Source: Azorinus chamasolen (taxonomy: Eukaryota > Mollusca > Bivalvia > Cardiida > Solecurtidae). From it: DNA of 64,000 nucleotides. The position numbers were made by a program, and so were the translations under genes. Positions 45,640 to 56,754 of this stretch are shown one piece after another. Each line of letters starts with the position of its first letter. Position 1 is the first letter of the stretch. Location: the NCBI GenBank assembly GCA_963576725.1, contig OY755240.1, positions 11,639,878 to 11,703,877 of the forward strand. Reading direction: 5' to 3'. The notes under the pieces were generated by a model. It had not been told where the DNA came from. It worked only from the letters and a program-made list of their open reading frames with translations, and made no database searches.

Positions 45640-46990
45640 AATCGTTTTGAGGTTTGGATAAACCGATGTACAGCTTCGTCTATAATGATGTTTGTATTAT
45701 AATTTAAAAGGATCGCCAAACAGAAAGACAGACAGGGACGGAGTAGTGAATCTGGCAACATCATCAAAAAGTTGTTTAACATCATCAAAAAGTTGTTTTC
45801 CTTCGTTTTTTTCCTTCGTTGGTATATTTGCAACAGCTTAAGAAAAAGTGCGATGCTTTCTCAACGAGGCCACATGTACACATGGCAGTGTCAGATATGT
45901 TCTTTGAGAATAGGTCATGGCTCAAGGAACTGCAGTTTGTACAAGGCCTCTTGTGCAGGAGCTGTTGTTTTCTGACACCGTAATGAATTGTTTGGAAACA
46001 GTTAGCAAATTGATATTCAAAGACGTTTTGAATGCGTTTAGAGTAGAAGATTGTTTTTCATTTTCGGGGAGGTTGTTCCATTCCTTTATTGTTACAGGGA
46101 GGAAGGAGTTGCTATAATGGGTTGTGCGACAGGCCAGAGGTTAATTATCACCAGCGTTTCTTAATCTTAAATTACATCGAGAAACACTTCCAGCTATTTC
46201 AGGTACCAGTTCTGTGAGAACTTTTGGAGTTAAATGAAACACCATTTTATAAAAGAGAATACGTTTGTGTTTTACGTCTGGTTTCAAGGCGTTTCCATCC
46301 AACTTCATGCAATAATTTACCAACAGAAACCAATTTAGTTGTCCCAGTTACTATACGGGTAGCTTCATATTGATTTATTTTCAAAACTGTTAGATTCTCT
46401 GGCATTACAGTTATCAAATATAGTATCATTGTATTCTAAAATACTTTATAGGTATCACGAAATATACGTAGATTGTTTCAAGGGAATAACTGTCCGAAGT
46501 GAATTTGAGTTTTCGCATGACATTTAGTCTTGTCCATGCCTTAGTAGCGATATATTCGATATGACAGTGCCATGTTAGATCACGTGAAAGATGAACGCCA
46601 ATACGCTTATGTGAATCTACTTCATTAATTTGATGGTCTTGCATATATACGGATGAGACATTTTTCTCGAGATTATTAACGACTCAAGTCTTCTTAGGAT
46701 TGAATTCAACTTGCCATTTCTCTGCCTTTTTAATATATTATTATTGATATTTGTTGCCATATGTACGGGAGCAATACCTACACTAAACAAGCTAGTGTCG
46801 TAAGCAAACACACGAATGTTCCATCCAATGTCGCTAACAATAGCATTTATAAAAACAAGAAATAACAATGGACCTAATATATACCCTTGTGGAACACCAG
46901 CTTCATAGTATTCCAGCCAGAGAAGGCACCAGGTAAAATTACACGTTGCATTCTTTCAGTAAGATAACTGGAAAACCAGAATAGAATTAT
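45640..46990 (-). pseudogene. 5'-truncated LINE (reverse transcriptase C-terminal half) inside the Transib-like element
   Basis: Minus strand: GVPQGYILGPLLFLVFIN and VFAYDTSLF, the equivalent of FADD with the first Asp changed to Tyr. Then HKRIGVHLSRDLTWHCHIEY, KAWTRLNVMRKLKF and EATRIVTGTTKLVS with VGWKRLETRRKTQ. Further on are NSFLPVTIKEWNNLPENEK and the terminal CTCGLVE-x-I-x-H-like zinc-knuckle region near 45850. These are palm-to-C-terminus blocks of a jockey/CR1-like reverse transcriptase, a different family from the LINE at 2-10 kb. Several frame changes; 5' truncated, as usual for LINE insertions. Confidence 0.8.
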
Positions 46991-47930
46991 GGGTACAACA
47001 TTACCTGGATATATACTTTATTAAACATTTAAGGACACATTTTCACTTTAAACATTGAAGTGAAATAATTTTTAAGTTTAACTAACATGTTTTTGACATG
47101 CCGGCAATTAATTTAGCGAACATAATGGTTAATCTGTATCACCTGTCAGAAAAAAGAACCTATCCTCGGATAATGTTTTACAGGCATTTAGTTGAGTTGA
47201 TGTAATTTAGCACTTGGTCGATATCTCGTCACTTTCGCGATAACGGATCTGGGCTGAGTCTGTATGGAATGTCTAAATGCCATTTCGTAGGGCATACATG
47301 CATTTTACATAAAAATGACATAAAAATAAACGTGAAATAATTATATAACATAAAAGGGTAACTAGTTAATGAAAAAACATATATTTATTGGACCAAATAA
47401 ATTGCCAATTCTAAAATCTTCGTCAATATCTTGAATTTCAATGGTTTGCATTTCACCATTTATAATTATTTTGCTTGTTTATTTCAAAACGTCTGGTATT
47501 ACATTAAAAGTTAATGTACGTTGCCCCGACTTTCCCGTTATATATGACTCAGCTCTTTTCTTCTAATTTTCATTGGATTTCTCGGATTGGCATCTTCACA
47601 GTGGCTGATGGTTTCCTTTGTCTCGCAATAGTAACAGGCAAATAATCTTAAAAGATATGTAAAATAACAGTACAAAGTGCTTGACTTAATTTCAGACGCT
47701 CTGTATTTGCATTAGGACTGAAACGCGTAAAACACTTTTACCCAAATACCCAATCAGTTAAACTTAAAAATCAATTCACTTCAAAACTTTTTAAGTATAA
47801 CATTGTCTTAAAATGTTAACCAGTATAGATCCAGATTATATGCTATGTTTCTGTTCTCGATCCTAATTATAATATACTGTCAAAATCGCAAATAGGCATT
47901 GTGTGAAGGAATATCTACACTAATTAGTTG
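46991..47930. other. AT-rich interior of the Transib-like element, nothing recognised
   Basis: No transposase motifs, palindromes or arrays could be read here. Confidence 0.4.
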
Positions 47931-48733
47931 GGATTACACTATCTAGATCTACGACGCATATTCAAACGTTAGTATTTGTATGTGTCTAAACCGTACAGTT
48001 TTTCGAAAGAAAATCGTGGCTAAACCGTACAAAATACATCGGGTCTAAACCGTACAGTGCACTTTTACCACTACGGGCTAAACCGTACACTCGACATTAT
48101 TTTCAACCCTCTCAAAAAGACAAAATGTAGATTTGTGCTTCAAACTAATTAACTCAACGTTAATATCGGACTCAAATGCATATACCCACGGTGTTAGAAA
48201 AGGCTTAGCGTTGTTGGTAAGCTTACAATGAGGCAAAATATGACCTCCTTCTCGATTCGATTTCTGATTTTCGGTTTCTGCATTGTTTACGAAAGATTTT
48301 GAGCCTTACACACAGACATGAACCATTAGGAGGTAAACCGCTGTTGACGGGCGTTATAATTCTGTGTTATGACACCAACTAAAAGCCTGAAAGAAAGATC
48401 TACATTGTTCAAAAAGTGTAAAAATGTGATGCTTACCTTTCAGCTTCTCTTCGTCAGCCATCTTGGAAAAGTCTAAACATTCGCGACCGTACAGCTTGCG
48501 CCACAGTGGTTTTCTAACATAACTATACATACAGAACCCCCACCCCCACTACCGGATAGTTCGAACACTATCATTATCGATCGTTTCGCCCTACATTAAG
48601 CATCCATCTCCCTTAAAACATTCCAGTTCTTCATTACTTTATCGAACTACATGTATCGAGCTATTACTTTATTTCCTTGTTTTGTCTATTTCATTCGCGT
48701 TATTTCACTTTTCCCGTAACCTGGTCGATCATA

Positions 48734-50600
48734 ATAGGCTGGGTCCTAGTAGTGGTTACCGTAGCATCCCCCCCTAGACTTTTTTTCATGGGTACCAAAT
48801 TGTTTGTTGGGGTCCTCAGAACACATTTTGAGCATGCCCCCAAAAATAAGTTTGTCCCAGCTATGTTTTATTTAACGGTTTCCATGGTAACCCGAGGTAA
48901 TTTTCGAAACTACCTTGGTTTAGAAAATGCGCCATAACTTTGTTTTTAGAAGCAATAGAAGGACAAAACAAGTACCAAAGTAAAGCAGAGACATATAGCT
49001 TGAATTTGATATATGATTTTATTAATATTCATAAATGCATTCTTATGAATATTAATGAGAAAGTAAAAAATGTGATTTTTTTAGAAAAAAGGAGTTTGTT
49101 GTTTAGTCTGAGAGGCGTATTAACGCACAGAAATTATTGAATTTAGGTTTAAGTTGTTAATTGGAGTCCTCAGAACACATTATGAGTATTTCCCCGAATA
49201 ATTTTGTCCCATTTATGTTTTATTAAACGGTTTCCATGGTAACCCGAGGTAAATTCCGAAACATCCTTGGTTCAGAAAATGTGTAATAACTTTGCTTTTA
49301 GAGGTAATAGAAGGACAAAACAAGTACCAAAGTAAAGCAGAGACATATAGCTTGAATATGGTATATGATTTAATTAATATTCATAAATGCATTCTTATGA
49401 ATATTCATGAGAATGTAAAATAATGCGTTTTTTAGAAAATTGAGCATGTTGTTTAGTCTGATAGGCTTATTAATGCACAGAAATTATTGAATTCAGGTTT
49501 AAATTGTTTGATTGGGTCATCAAAACACATTTTGAGCATTCCCCCAAAGTAATTTTGTCCCATCTATGTTTTACTGAACGGTTTCCATGGTAACGCGAAG
49601 AGGTAAATTTCGAAATATCATTGGTTCAGAAAATGCATAATAACTTTGCTTTTAGAGGCAATAGAAGGACAAAACAAAAACCAAAGTAAAGCAGAGACAT
49701 ATATCTTGATTATGATATATACTTTTAATAATATTCATATATGATTGCTTATGAATATTAATAAGGAAGTATAAAAATCCGCTTTTTTAGAAAAATGAGT
49801 TTTTGTTTAGTCTTAGAGGCATATTAATGCACAAAAAATATTGAATTCAGGTTTAAATTGTTCGTTGGGGTCATCAGAACACTTTTTGAGCATTCTCCCA
49901 AAGTAATTGTGCCCCAGCTATGTTTTATTAAACGGTTTCCGTGGTAACCCGAGGTAAATTTCGAAACTATCTTGATTAAGAAAATGCTTCATAACTTTGC
50001 TGTTAGAGACAATAGAAGGACAAAACAAGAACCAACGTAAAGTAGGGACATATAGCTTGAATGCGATATGTAATTCTATTAATACATATAATGCATTCTT
50101 ATAATGCATTCTTATGAATATTAATGGGGAAGTAAAAAATGCGTTTTTAGTTTGACGAGTTTGTTTTTAGTTTGAGAGGCCTAATAATATACAAATAGTT
50201 ATTGAATTCAGATTTAAATGTTTTAATATCAACATACAAATAAAGGAAAACATCTTTGGTTCATGTAATATTTCTAAAACATGTATATATTAATGCATAT
50301 TTATGAATATTAATGAGATGTAAAATAAACACACTTGCATGAGCTGTTCTTTTTATCTGGGATTATTTTAGTTAACCAGTATAGAGCTTGATACTGACTA
50401 AAACAGTGATATTGATGTTCATGTATATAAATACGTAGATAATGAATAATATTTCAAAATCATGAATATTAATGAGAATGTAAACTGTTGTAGGAAAGTA
50501 AGTTTTTTTTATTATATTGCAATATACATGTATGTGAACAACACATTTCTTGTAAGAAATTACAGCAGAGGAATTGAGCCTCATGCATGTTTTATGAAGA
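48734..50600 (+). repeat. Left arm: four to five tandem 355-bp units
   Basis: CAGAACACATT-type phrases recur at about 48817, 49169, 49521 and 49876. Each unit has GGTTTCCATGGTAACCCGAG, AATAGAAGGACAAAAC, AAGCAGAGACATATAGCTTG and an ATGAATATTAATGA tail. The fifth unit is diverged. Confidence 0.85.
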
Positions 50601-50739
50601 ATATTACTGTTATGGGGTTTTTGTAATGCAATAGAAATTATATAGCATCTCGACTGTAATTATCAGCTTATGTTTACCCATATTAGCCTTGCGTGACTTC
50701 TAACTTACTCGCGATGTCTTATGCATTTGCTTGATTATT

Positions 50740-52390
50740 TTCCACAGCATACCAGAGCAAATCAAGGCTTCTTGCGAGCATTTCGCGACAGGCTGGACAA
50801 CTCATTAAGTGTGGCTGGCCTGCTGTGGATGCTCCGCGTCAGCTCCCTGTCCAGTTTCATCCCTCTGGACAGGGGAGACGTGGGAGCTTGCTGCCCGACG
50901 GAAGAAGTATTCTTCTCTTTGGTCAGCGACTCCCTCTCAACAGACAAATCACTGTCCTCTTAAGCTCAGAAGAAGCCTGCTTCATCTTTAAAATCTCTTT
51001 CATCAACAGCCCCTGTGGTTCAGTCGATTCCCCAGTTGTTAGTTGCAGATCGGCACCCAACTGCTGGCGCGGGTTCCCCGTTTAACACTTGAATGGTACC
51101 CTTTGTTCTGGTCCCAGGTACTATTGTTGCCAGGTCTCCCGGTCCGCTTGTTGTGTGAAGAGTTTTGCCCGGTCCCGCTGAATCTAGGCCCAGTTATCCG
51201 TCACCGGTCCCCGGTGTCCTGGCGTTAGTGCTTCCGTTTCATGACATCACCAGCAGACCGGTCTACGGAGCACCCGCCCAAAGATGTCACTGTGTATTCT
51301 TTGGCCCGGTGTCCTAAGTTTGCTCTCCAACGGTCCTCCTGTGACCCGGTCTGGTCCTTTGGACCAGGATACCGAAGTGGACCGGTAAATCTACCAGTTC
51401 AATCTTTTCTACAGGGCATTCTGTATCTACACCGCATTACAGTGGTGAAAGTCAACAGGAAGCTGCTCTGGCTAAGTCTAGACGTTCTTGGTCGTCTAGA
51501 CCCTGCAATTACTCTTCATCTTCTGAGTACACCTCGGATTCCCCAGCCCCCATCCCACCCACCCCGTAGGAGTCCCCAGCCCCCATCCCACCCACCCCGT
51601 AGGAGGCATAAAAATCTTCTTATTCTTCTAATGGGAACCGGCACTCGCACCGCTCTCATCGCAGATCGGGGTCTTACCATTACTCTTCTATGCAAAGACA
51701 TCGCTCTGCCTCCTCAGATTCGCCGGCTGGTCGCTCTAGCAAGCCGACACTCATTTTGGGAACCAGCAAGCTTCACCTAGAGGGAGAATAGCTCTCACGT
51801 GAACCCACAGTCCACACTTCTATGTCTGTGGCGGGTCCCACTCTTCCCGGGTGCTGCCATCCATGGCGTTCACCAGGGCGGATTCTGAGGGAGAGCAGGA
51901 AGACACGTTGTCCATTATGGCACCTAGGGATGTTCCTATTTTTTAAGGGAATCAGACTTTGTGGAAGCCTCTCAATCAGATTTAGACGGGACTTAGTCCT
52001 CTTTTTCTTTAGATGATTCTGAACATCAATCTTTTCTATTGAGAATGCGTGTGAAGATTGTTTTAGAATCCTCCCACCCTCTGTCTGCCCTAGACCCCCG
52101 AATCCTATTCACAGGGGTCCTCTATCCTCTCCGAGCTAGTGTCAGTCGAAAAAGTGGACCTCCCTAACCTAATTAAGTCTAGGGAGTCTCTTTCTCCTTC
52201 CACGGGACTTCTTTTCCGTTTGCCTGACCTGGACGAAGATTTTTGTGCCAGCCCGGCAACTGGGTGGATAATGTCCGTTAAACTCCTGCGGACAAGGGTT
52301 CCCTGGGTATCTCTTAGGCCTCCGGTATCAAATGAAATTCGACCTGGGATCCCCTCACTTGTTTCCGACAGCCCCAGGGTCGGGCATTAG
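50740..52390 (+). pseudogene. Decayed R/S-rich ORF1-like region, second copy
   Basis: Colinear with 640-1850: the Cys/His-containing start (CEHFATGWTTH, PCPV, ETWELAA), then KSRRSWSSRPCNYSSSSEY, HRSHRRSGSYHYSSMQRHR and SASSDSPAGRSS. It then goes further than the first copy, with SDFVEASQSDLDG, HQSFLLRMRVKIVLESSHP and SVEKVDLPNLIKSRESLSP to about 52380. A 54-bp direct duplication (CCCCAGCCCCCATCCCACCC) lies at 51540-51600. Stops and frameshifts break it. DIRS-type ORF1 is the best guess, with low certainty. Confidence 0.35.
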
Positions 52391-52391
52391 G

Positions 52392-52395
<4 letters not shown>

Positions 52396-52462
<67 letters not shown>
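52396..52462 (+). repeat. (CT)n microsatellite
   Basis: An uninterrupted CT run of about 66 bp at the right edge of the ORF1-like region. Confidence 0.95.
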
Positions 52463-52467
<5 letters not shown>

Positions 52468-52554
52468 CTTCTTTAGCACCGGCAGTTGCATCCAACAGAT
52501 GGGATTTGCTTCAAACATTGACGTATTATCATTGACGTACGTATTATTATCGAT

Positions 52555-52710
52555 ATTTAAAACAGATGACAGCTTAATGCATGGTGAAAGTCATGCAGAA
52601 AGCTCTTAGTGCAGATTTCTGCATGACTTTCATCATGCATTAAGAAGTCATCTGCCTAAAAGGGTCTTAATGTTTCTATAAAGAAAATTCGAATAATCGA
52701 GATTTTACCG
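52555..52710. mobile_element. P1 palindromic MITE, left end lost
   Basis: ACAGATGACAGCTTAATGCA, GGTGAAAGTCATGCAGAAAG and the inverse, ending CGAGATTTTACCGTA. The centre is shifted to AGCTCTTAGTGCAG, so the palindrome is imperfect. Confidence 0.65.
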
Positions 52711-52983
52711 TATACTCAAAATAATACTAAATACAATGCTCATAGAAAATTGCTTATTCATATACGTACATTATATGCAAATAAGCTTAAATACGCATGC
52801 TTTATAGAAATATTACCTGAAACAAAGATGGTTTATTTTCCTTCACATGAAAACATTTAAACATGAATTCAATAACTCTTGTTTATTAATACATGTAGGC
52901 ATCTCAGACTAAACAATAAACTCCATTTTTCTAAACAAAAATCGGATTGTTTTACTTCCTCATTAATATTCATAAGAATACAT

Positions 52984-53127
52984 TGTAGCCGGGTAGAGAT
53001 TATGGTGATATAAGTTGATAGGCTTTACTGTGTGGCTTGGTAGCTCAGTCGGTAGAGTGTTGGCATGGTAAGCCAGAGGCCCTGGGTTCGAGTCCCAGTC
53101 GAGTCACAACTTTTTCACCATGTTACA
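52984..53127 (+). mobile_element. tRNA-derived SINE, copy 2
   Basis: Starts GTAGCCGGGTAGAG and ends TTTTTCACCATG plus a few bases, with ACATT on both sides as a probable target duplication. The matching unit in the left arm lacks it. The flanking parts TATGGTGATATAAGTTG and CAACTTTTTCACCAT are inverted relative to each other. Confidence 0.75.
53034..53106 (+). tRNA. tRNA-like body of the SINE, complete cloverleaf, anticodon GGT
   Basis: All arms can be drawn: acceptor GGCTTGG/TCGAGTC with G-U pairs, D arm GCTC/GAGT, anticodon arm TTGGC/GCCAG with loop ATGGTAA, variable AGGCC, T arm CTGGG/CCCAG with loop TTCGAGT, discriminator A. Box A TAGCTCAGTCGG and box B GGTTCGAGTCC fit RNA polymerase III promoters. 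A threonine GGT anticodon is not standard in animals, and the copy at 20040 reads GAT. This is therefore SINE-borne and probably not a working tRNA. Confidence 0.6.
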
Positions 53128-54728
53128 ACATTTATGAAAATTAGTTAAAATTACATATCATATTTAAGTTATATGTCTTTGCTTTATTCAGGTTCTTGTT
53201 TTGTCCTTCTTTCGCCTCTAAAAGCAAAGTTATGACGCATTTGTTTAACCATGGATGTTTCGAAACTTACCTCGGGTTACCATGGAAGCCGTTAAAAACA
53301 TAGCTTGAACACAATTATTTTGGGGAATGCTGAAGTGGTGTTCTGCGGACCCCAACGAACAATTTAAACCTGAATTCAATAATTTTTGTGCATTTATAGG
53401 CCTCTAAGACTGAACAAAAACTCATTTTCATAAAAAAGCTGATTTTTATACTTCCTCATTAATATTCATGAGCAATTATATATGAATTTTATTAAAATTA
53501 TATATCATAATCAAGATATATGTCTCTGCTTTACTTTGGTTTTTGTTTTGTCCTTCTATTGCCTCTAAAAGCAAAGTTATTATGCATTTTCTGAACCAAT
53601 GATATTTCGAAATTTACCTCTTCGCGTTACCATGGAAACCGTTCAATAAAACAGATGGGACAAAATTACTTTGGGGGAATGCTCAAAATGTGTTCTGATG
53701 ACCCAAACAAACAATTTAAACCTGAATTCAATAATTTCTGTGCATTAATAAGCCTATCAGACTAAACAACAAGCTCAATTTTCTAAAAAACGCATTTTTT
53801 ACATTCTCATGAATATTCATAAGAATGCATTTATGAATATTAAATCATATACCATATTCAAGCTATATGTCTCTGCTTTACTTTGGTACTTGTTTTGTCC
53901 TTCTATTACCTCTAAAAGCAAAGTTATTACGCATTTTCTGAACCAAGGATGTTTCGGAATTTACCTCGGGTTACCATGGAAACCGTTTAATAAAACATAG
54001 ATGGGACAAAATAATTCGGGGAAATACTCATAATGTGTTCTGAGGACCCCAACAAACAACTTAAACCTAAATTCAATAATTTCTGTGCATTAATAAGCCT
54101 CTCAGACTAAACAACAAACTCCCTTTTTTTTAAAAAATCACATTTTTTACTTCCTCATTAATATTCATAAGAATGCATTATGAATATTAATAAAATCATA
54201 TATCATATTCAAGCTATATGTCTCAGCTTTACTTCGGTACTTGTTTTGTCCTTCTATTGCTTCTAATAACAAAGTTATGGTGCATTTTCTGAACCAAGGT
54301 AGTTTCGAAAATTACCTCGGGTTACCATGGAAACCGTTAAATAAAACATAGCTGGGACAAACTTATTTTTGGGGGCATGCTCAAAATGTGTTCTAAGGAC
54401 CCCAACGAACAATTTGGTACCCATGAAAAAAAGTCTAGGGGGGGATGCTACGGTAACCACTACTAGGACCCAGCCTATAAGGACATCTTAGCTGACTCCG
54501 TGACTATTTCCTTCCCTGTGCCCTGTCTTTCAATGTACTCTGATCTACTAAGCTCAAACCTCACTGATCTTTGGTGTTATCTTCTTATCCCTTCTTGTCC
54601 CATTAATTGTTCCCTGGAGAATTGTCAATTTCATCATGGTTCGTTAAAAGACCGAGATAAGTAGAACCCCTATAGTAACCACTTCAACAATAAGTATAGG
54701 TCTCTTTTAACCATTTGCCTGTTCTTTA

Positions 54729-54914
54729 TTAACCCTTCGCTTGCTATTCACGTCAATATACCTACCTGTAAACAGTGAAGACCCAGATGAGACAGCTCCT
54801 GCAGGAAATGTCTCATCAGGTTCTGCACTATTTACAAGTTGATTGTGCAACCAGTGCACTCCACTTCACTATTTACAGGTAGGTATATTGACGTGAATAG
54901 CAAGCAAGGGTTAA
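54729..54914. mobile_element. Family-B MITE, symmetrised deletion form
   Basis: Starts TTAACCCTTCGCTTGC and ends GCAAGCAAGGGTTAA. Unlike other copies, both ends carry the proximal sequence (TATTCACGTCAATATACCTA and its inverse), so a second proximal half has replaced the distal half. Confidence 0.75.
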
Positions 54915-55129
54915 AAAACAGGCATGACGTCATTATTCTTTACATGAATATGCAACAGGGAAGGGGTTAAACTACAACCTGTCATCAAACATTTCTCTGT
55001 TTGTATATGTATTCCAGTTTCAATACCTACAGTTATTCATGGACAAAATACTAGTAGTTATAATGAATTATGGAGGTTGTAATATTGCAGCCATTTTAGA
55101 AACTAAAGAAAAATATCTATACAATTTCA

Positions 55130-55190
55130 TTTGCAAACAGAGGAGGCCCTGATCAAACGACTTCTATAGGAGCCGTCTGATCTAGAAATG
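55130..55190. repeat. Family-A hairpin, right part lost
   Basis: GCAAACAGAGGAGGCCCTGA and CTTCTATAGGAGCCGTCTGA. The outer right arm is replaced by other sequence shortly before the 33-bp satellite. Confidence 0.6.
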
Positions 55191-55227
55191 TGTAACTGTA
55201 TATGTACACACATTTTACTCCAGTAAA

Positions 55228-55760
55228 TAATTTGGTCGGTCCCTTAAGAGATCTAGTTAATAATTTGGACGGTCCCTTAAGAGATCTAGTTAACAATTTG
55301 GTCTGTCCCTTAAGAGATCTAGTTAATAATTTGGTCGGTCCCTTAAGAGATCTAGTTAATAATTTGGTCGGTCCCTTAAGAGATCTAGTTAATAATTTGG
55401 TCGGTCCCTTAAGAGATCTAGTTAATAATTTGGACGGTCCTTTAAGAGATCTAGTTAATAGTTTGGACGGTCCTTTAAGAGATCTAGTTAATAGTTTGGA
55501 CGGTCCTTTAAGATATCTAGTTAATAGTTTGGTCGGTCCTTTAAGAGATCTAGTTAATAGTTTGGTCGGTCCTTTAAGAGATCTAGTTAATAGTTTGGTC
55601 GGTCCTTTAAGATATCTAGTTAATAGTTTGGTCGGTCCTTTAAGATATCTAGTTAATAGTTTGGTCGGTCCTTTAAGAGATCTAGTTAATAGTTTGGTGG
55701 GTCCTTTAAGAGATCTAGTTTATAGTTTGGACTGATCTTTAAGAGGATAGTTAATAGTTT
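55228..55760 (+). repeat. Satellite of 33-bp units with a left-to-right gradient
   Basis: Fifteen full units plus partial ones, each with TTTGGTCGGTCC, TTAAGAGATCTAGTTAAT. Units 1-6 read AATTTGG and CCCTTAAG, units 8-15 read AGTTTGG and CCTTTAAG, and unit 7 mixes the two states, so the two halves differ consistently. The open frame that reads LVNNLVGPLRD repeats is a consequence of unit length and is not a gene. Confidence 0.9.
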
Positions 55761-55835
55761 GGCCGGCCCCACGTAGAGGAACTTTGTGCATGATTTTCAT
55801 CCCACATCAAGCTGCCACTTGTCTTAAAGACAGAT
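55761..55835 (+). mobile_element. Right half of a P-type palindromic MITE
   Basis: CACGTAGAGGAACTTTGTGC, ATGATTTTCATCCC, CATCAAGCTGCCACTTGTC correspond to the right arm of the P1 core. The left arm is absent, its place taken by the satellite. Confidence 0.6.
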
Positions 55836-55906
55836 AATGATACTCAGTTCAGTGTTCGAGGATGCAGATTACACGTATGTGTGTGTGGTGTATGTTCTCC
55901 TATTTC

Positions 55907-56156
55907 TTAACCCTTCTCTTGCTAAATTTTAATATACACGCCTCCTTCTTTACCCATGCCCTGTTGTATAATTACATATATCTTCACTGTGTACACGTAT
56001 TTCGCTGTGCAATCACTGCTGTGGAGTGCACTGGTTGCACAATCAACTTGTAAATAGTGCAGACCCTAATGAGACAGCTCCTTCAAGAGCTGTCTCATCT
56101 GGGTCTTAACTATTTACAGGTAGGTATATTGACGTGAATAGCAAGCGAAGGGTTAA
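55907..56156 (-). mobile_element. TTAA-type MITE (family B), copy 5, inverted
   Basis: TTAACCCTTCTCTTGC to GCAAGCGAAGGGTTAA, oriented like copy 3. The hairpin at 56052-56117 has CAGACCCTAATGAGACAGC and CTGTCTCATCTGGGTCTT. Confidence 0.8.
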
Positions 56157-56285
56157 TAACTATTTAATTTGCCTATGTAAACAGATTGGACGTGAGGCTG
56201 GTGCGTAACTTGTCGTCTCAACAGGATCTACGCGGTTAGATACTCGCTCATGTGTTTCTCAAACGTTTGGAGGAATAAGAAGGTA

Positions 56286-56488
56286 CAGTAAAACCCCGCT
56301 AATGCGACCACCTAAATGAGGTATAATTATGGGTGCTAGATTCAGGTGGTAGCTTAATGCAGGACAAAAGTAATGCAGAAAGCTAGAGGAGCTTTCTGCA
56401 TTACTTTTGCCCAACATTAAGCAACCACCTGCTTATAAAGACACCCATGTTTATTCATTAATTGGTTGCATTAGAGGGGTTCTACTGT
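56286..56488. mobile_element. Pogo/Tigger-like MITE (family P2), copy 2
   Basis: CAGTAAAACCCCGCTAATGC to AGAGGGGTTCTACTG, very close to 32722-32926 along its length. The centre lost a few bases (GAAAGCTAGAGGAGC). Confidence 0.85.
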
Positions 56489-56754
56489 GGTAAAATTTGG
56501 AACAGATCAGAGATATGGTTAGGGTTAGTGTTAGGTCACTGACCGTTCCAAGACGCCTATTGATTGTTTGTTATGTCGCTGTGCGTCTCTTTGCGTCTTT
56601 TATATACATGTATACGTACATTTACTGTTTTCGTCGTGGTGCTGTTAGGCGGTTGTGTGTATTGTATGCGGTGTTTCCTGCATGACTCATGCATGTACTT
56701 TTACGGAGAAATCATTTTCGCAGCAGAAAAAGGGTAAATAATTAAATTAGTTTG

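Larger units (their letters stand above)
44591..48508. mobile_element. 3.9-kb element with 0.6-kb TIRs, CACTGTG ends, 5-bp flanks (Transib-like)
   Basis: Left end 44591 starts CACTGTGGTGCAAGCTGTAC. The right end, read in inverse from 48508, starts CACTGTGGCGCAAGCTGTAC. Similarity between arms runs about 600 bp (to about 45180 and 47930). GTTTT directly flanks both ends (44586-44590, 48509-48513). Each arm has four copies of TGTACGGTTTAG at spacings of about 25-34 bp (left: 45017, 45050, 45075, 45109). CACWRTG termini with a 5-bp duplication is the Transib signature, the superfamily that gave rise to RAG1 and its signal heptamer. No transposase was recognised. The interior has a LINE fragment and AT-rich DNA, so it is non-autonomous or gutted. 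Confidence 0.55.
48734..54478. mobile_element. 5.7-kb element with long inverted arms of tandem 355-bp units
   Basis: ATAGGCTGGGTCCTAGTAGT at 48734 is mirrored by its exact inverse ending at 54478. The arms stay inverted for about 1.7 kb. Between them lie the ORF1-like region (50740-52390), a CT microsatellite and a P1 MITE. No clear target duplication was found. The same arm-plus-ORF1-like arrangement at 1-1850 shows that this is a repeated family. Arms made of tandem units recall Foldback/Galileo-type DNA elements. The ORF1-like part instead suggests a retroelement with inverted ends, such as DIRS. The classification is open. Confidence 0.6.
52740..54478 (-). repeat. Right arm: tandem 355-bp units, inverted
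   Basis: Same units as the left arm on the opposite strand, with CTCGGGTTACCATGGAAACC at about 53271, 53629, 53965 and 54317. Interrupted by a SINE at 52984-53127. Confidence 0.85.

Noticed and set aside
55202..55735. 177-codon frame with LVNNLVGPLRD repeats
   Set aside because: Product of a 33-bp satellite. The start codon lies in unrelated flank and the frame ends where the array decays.
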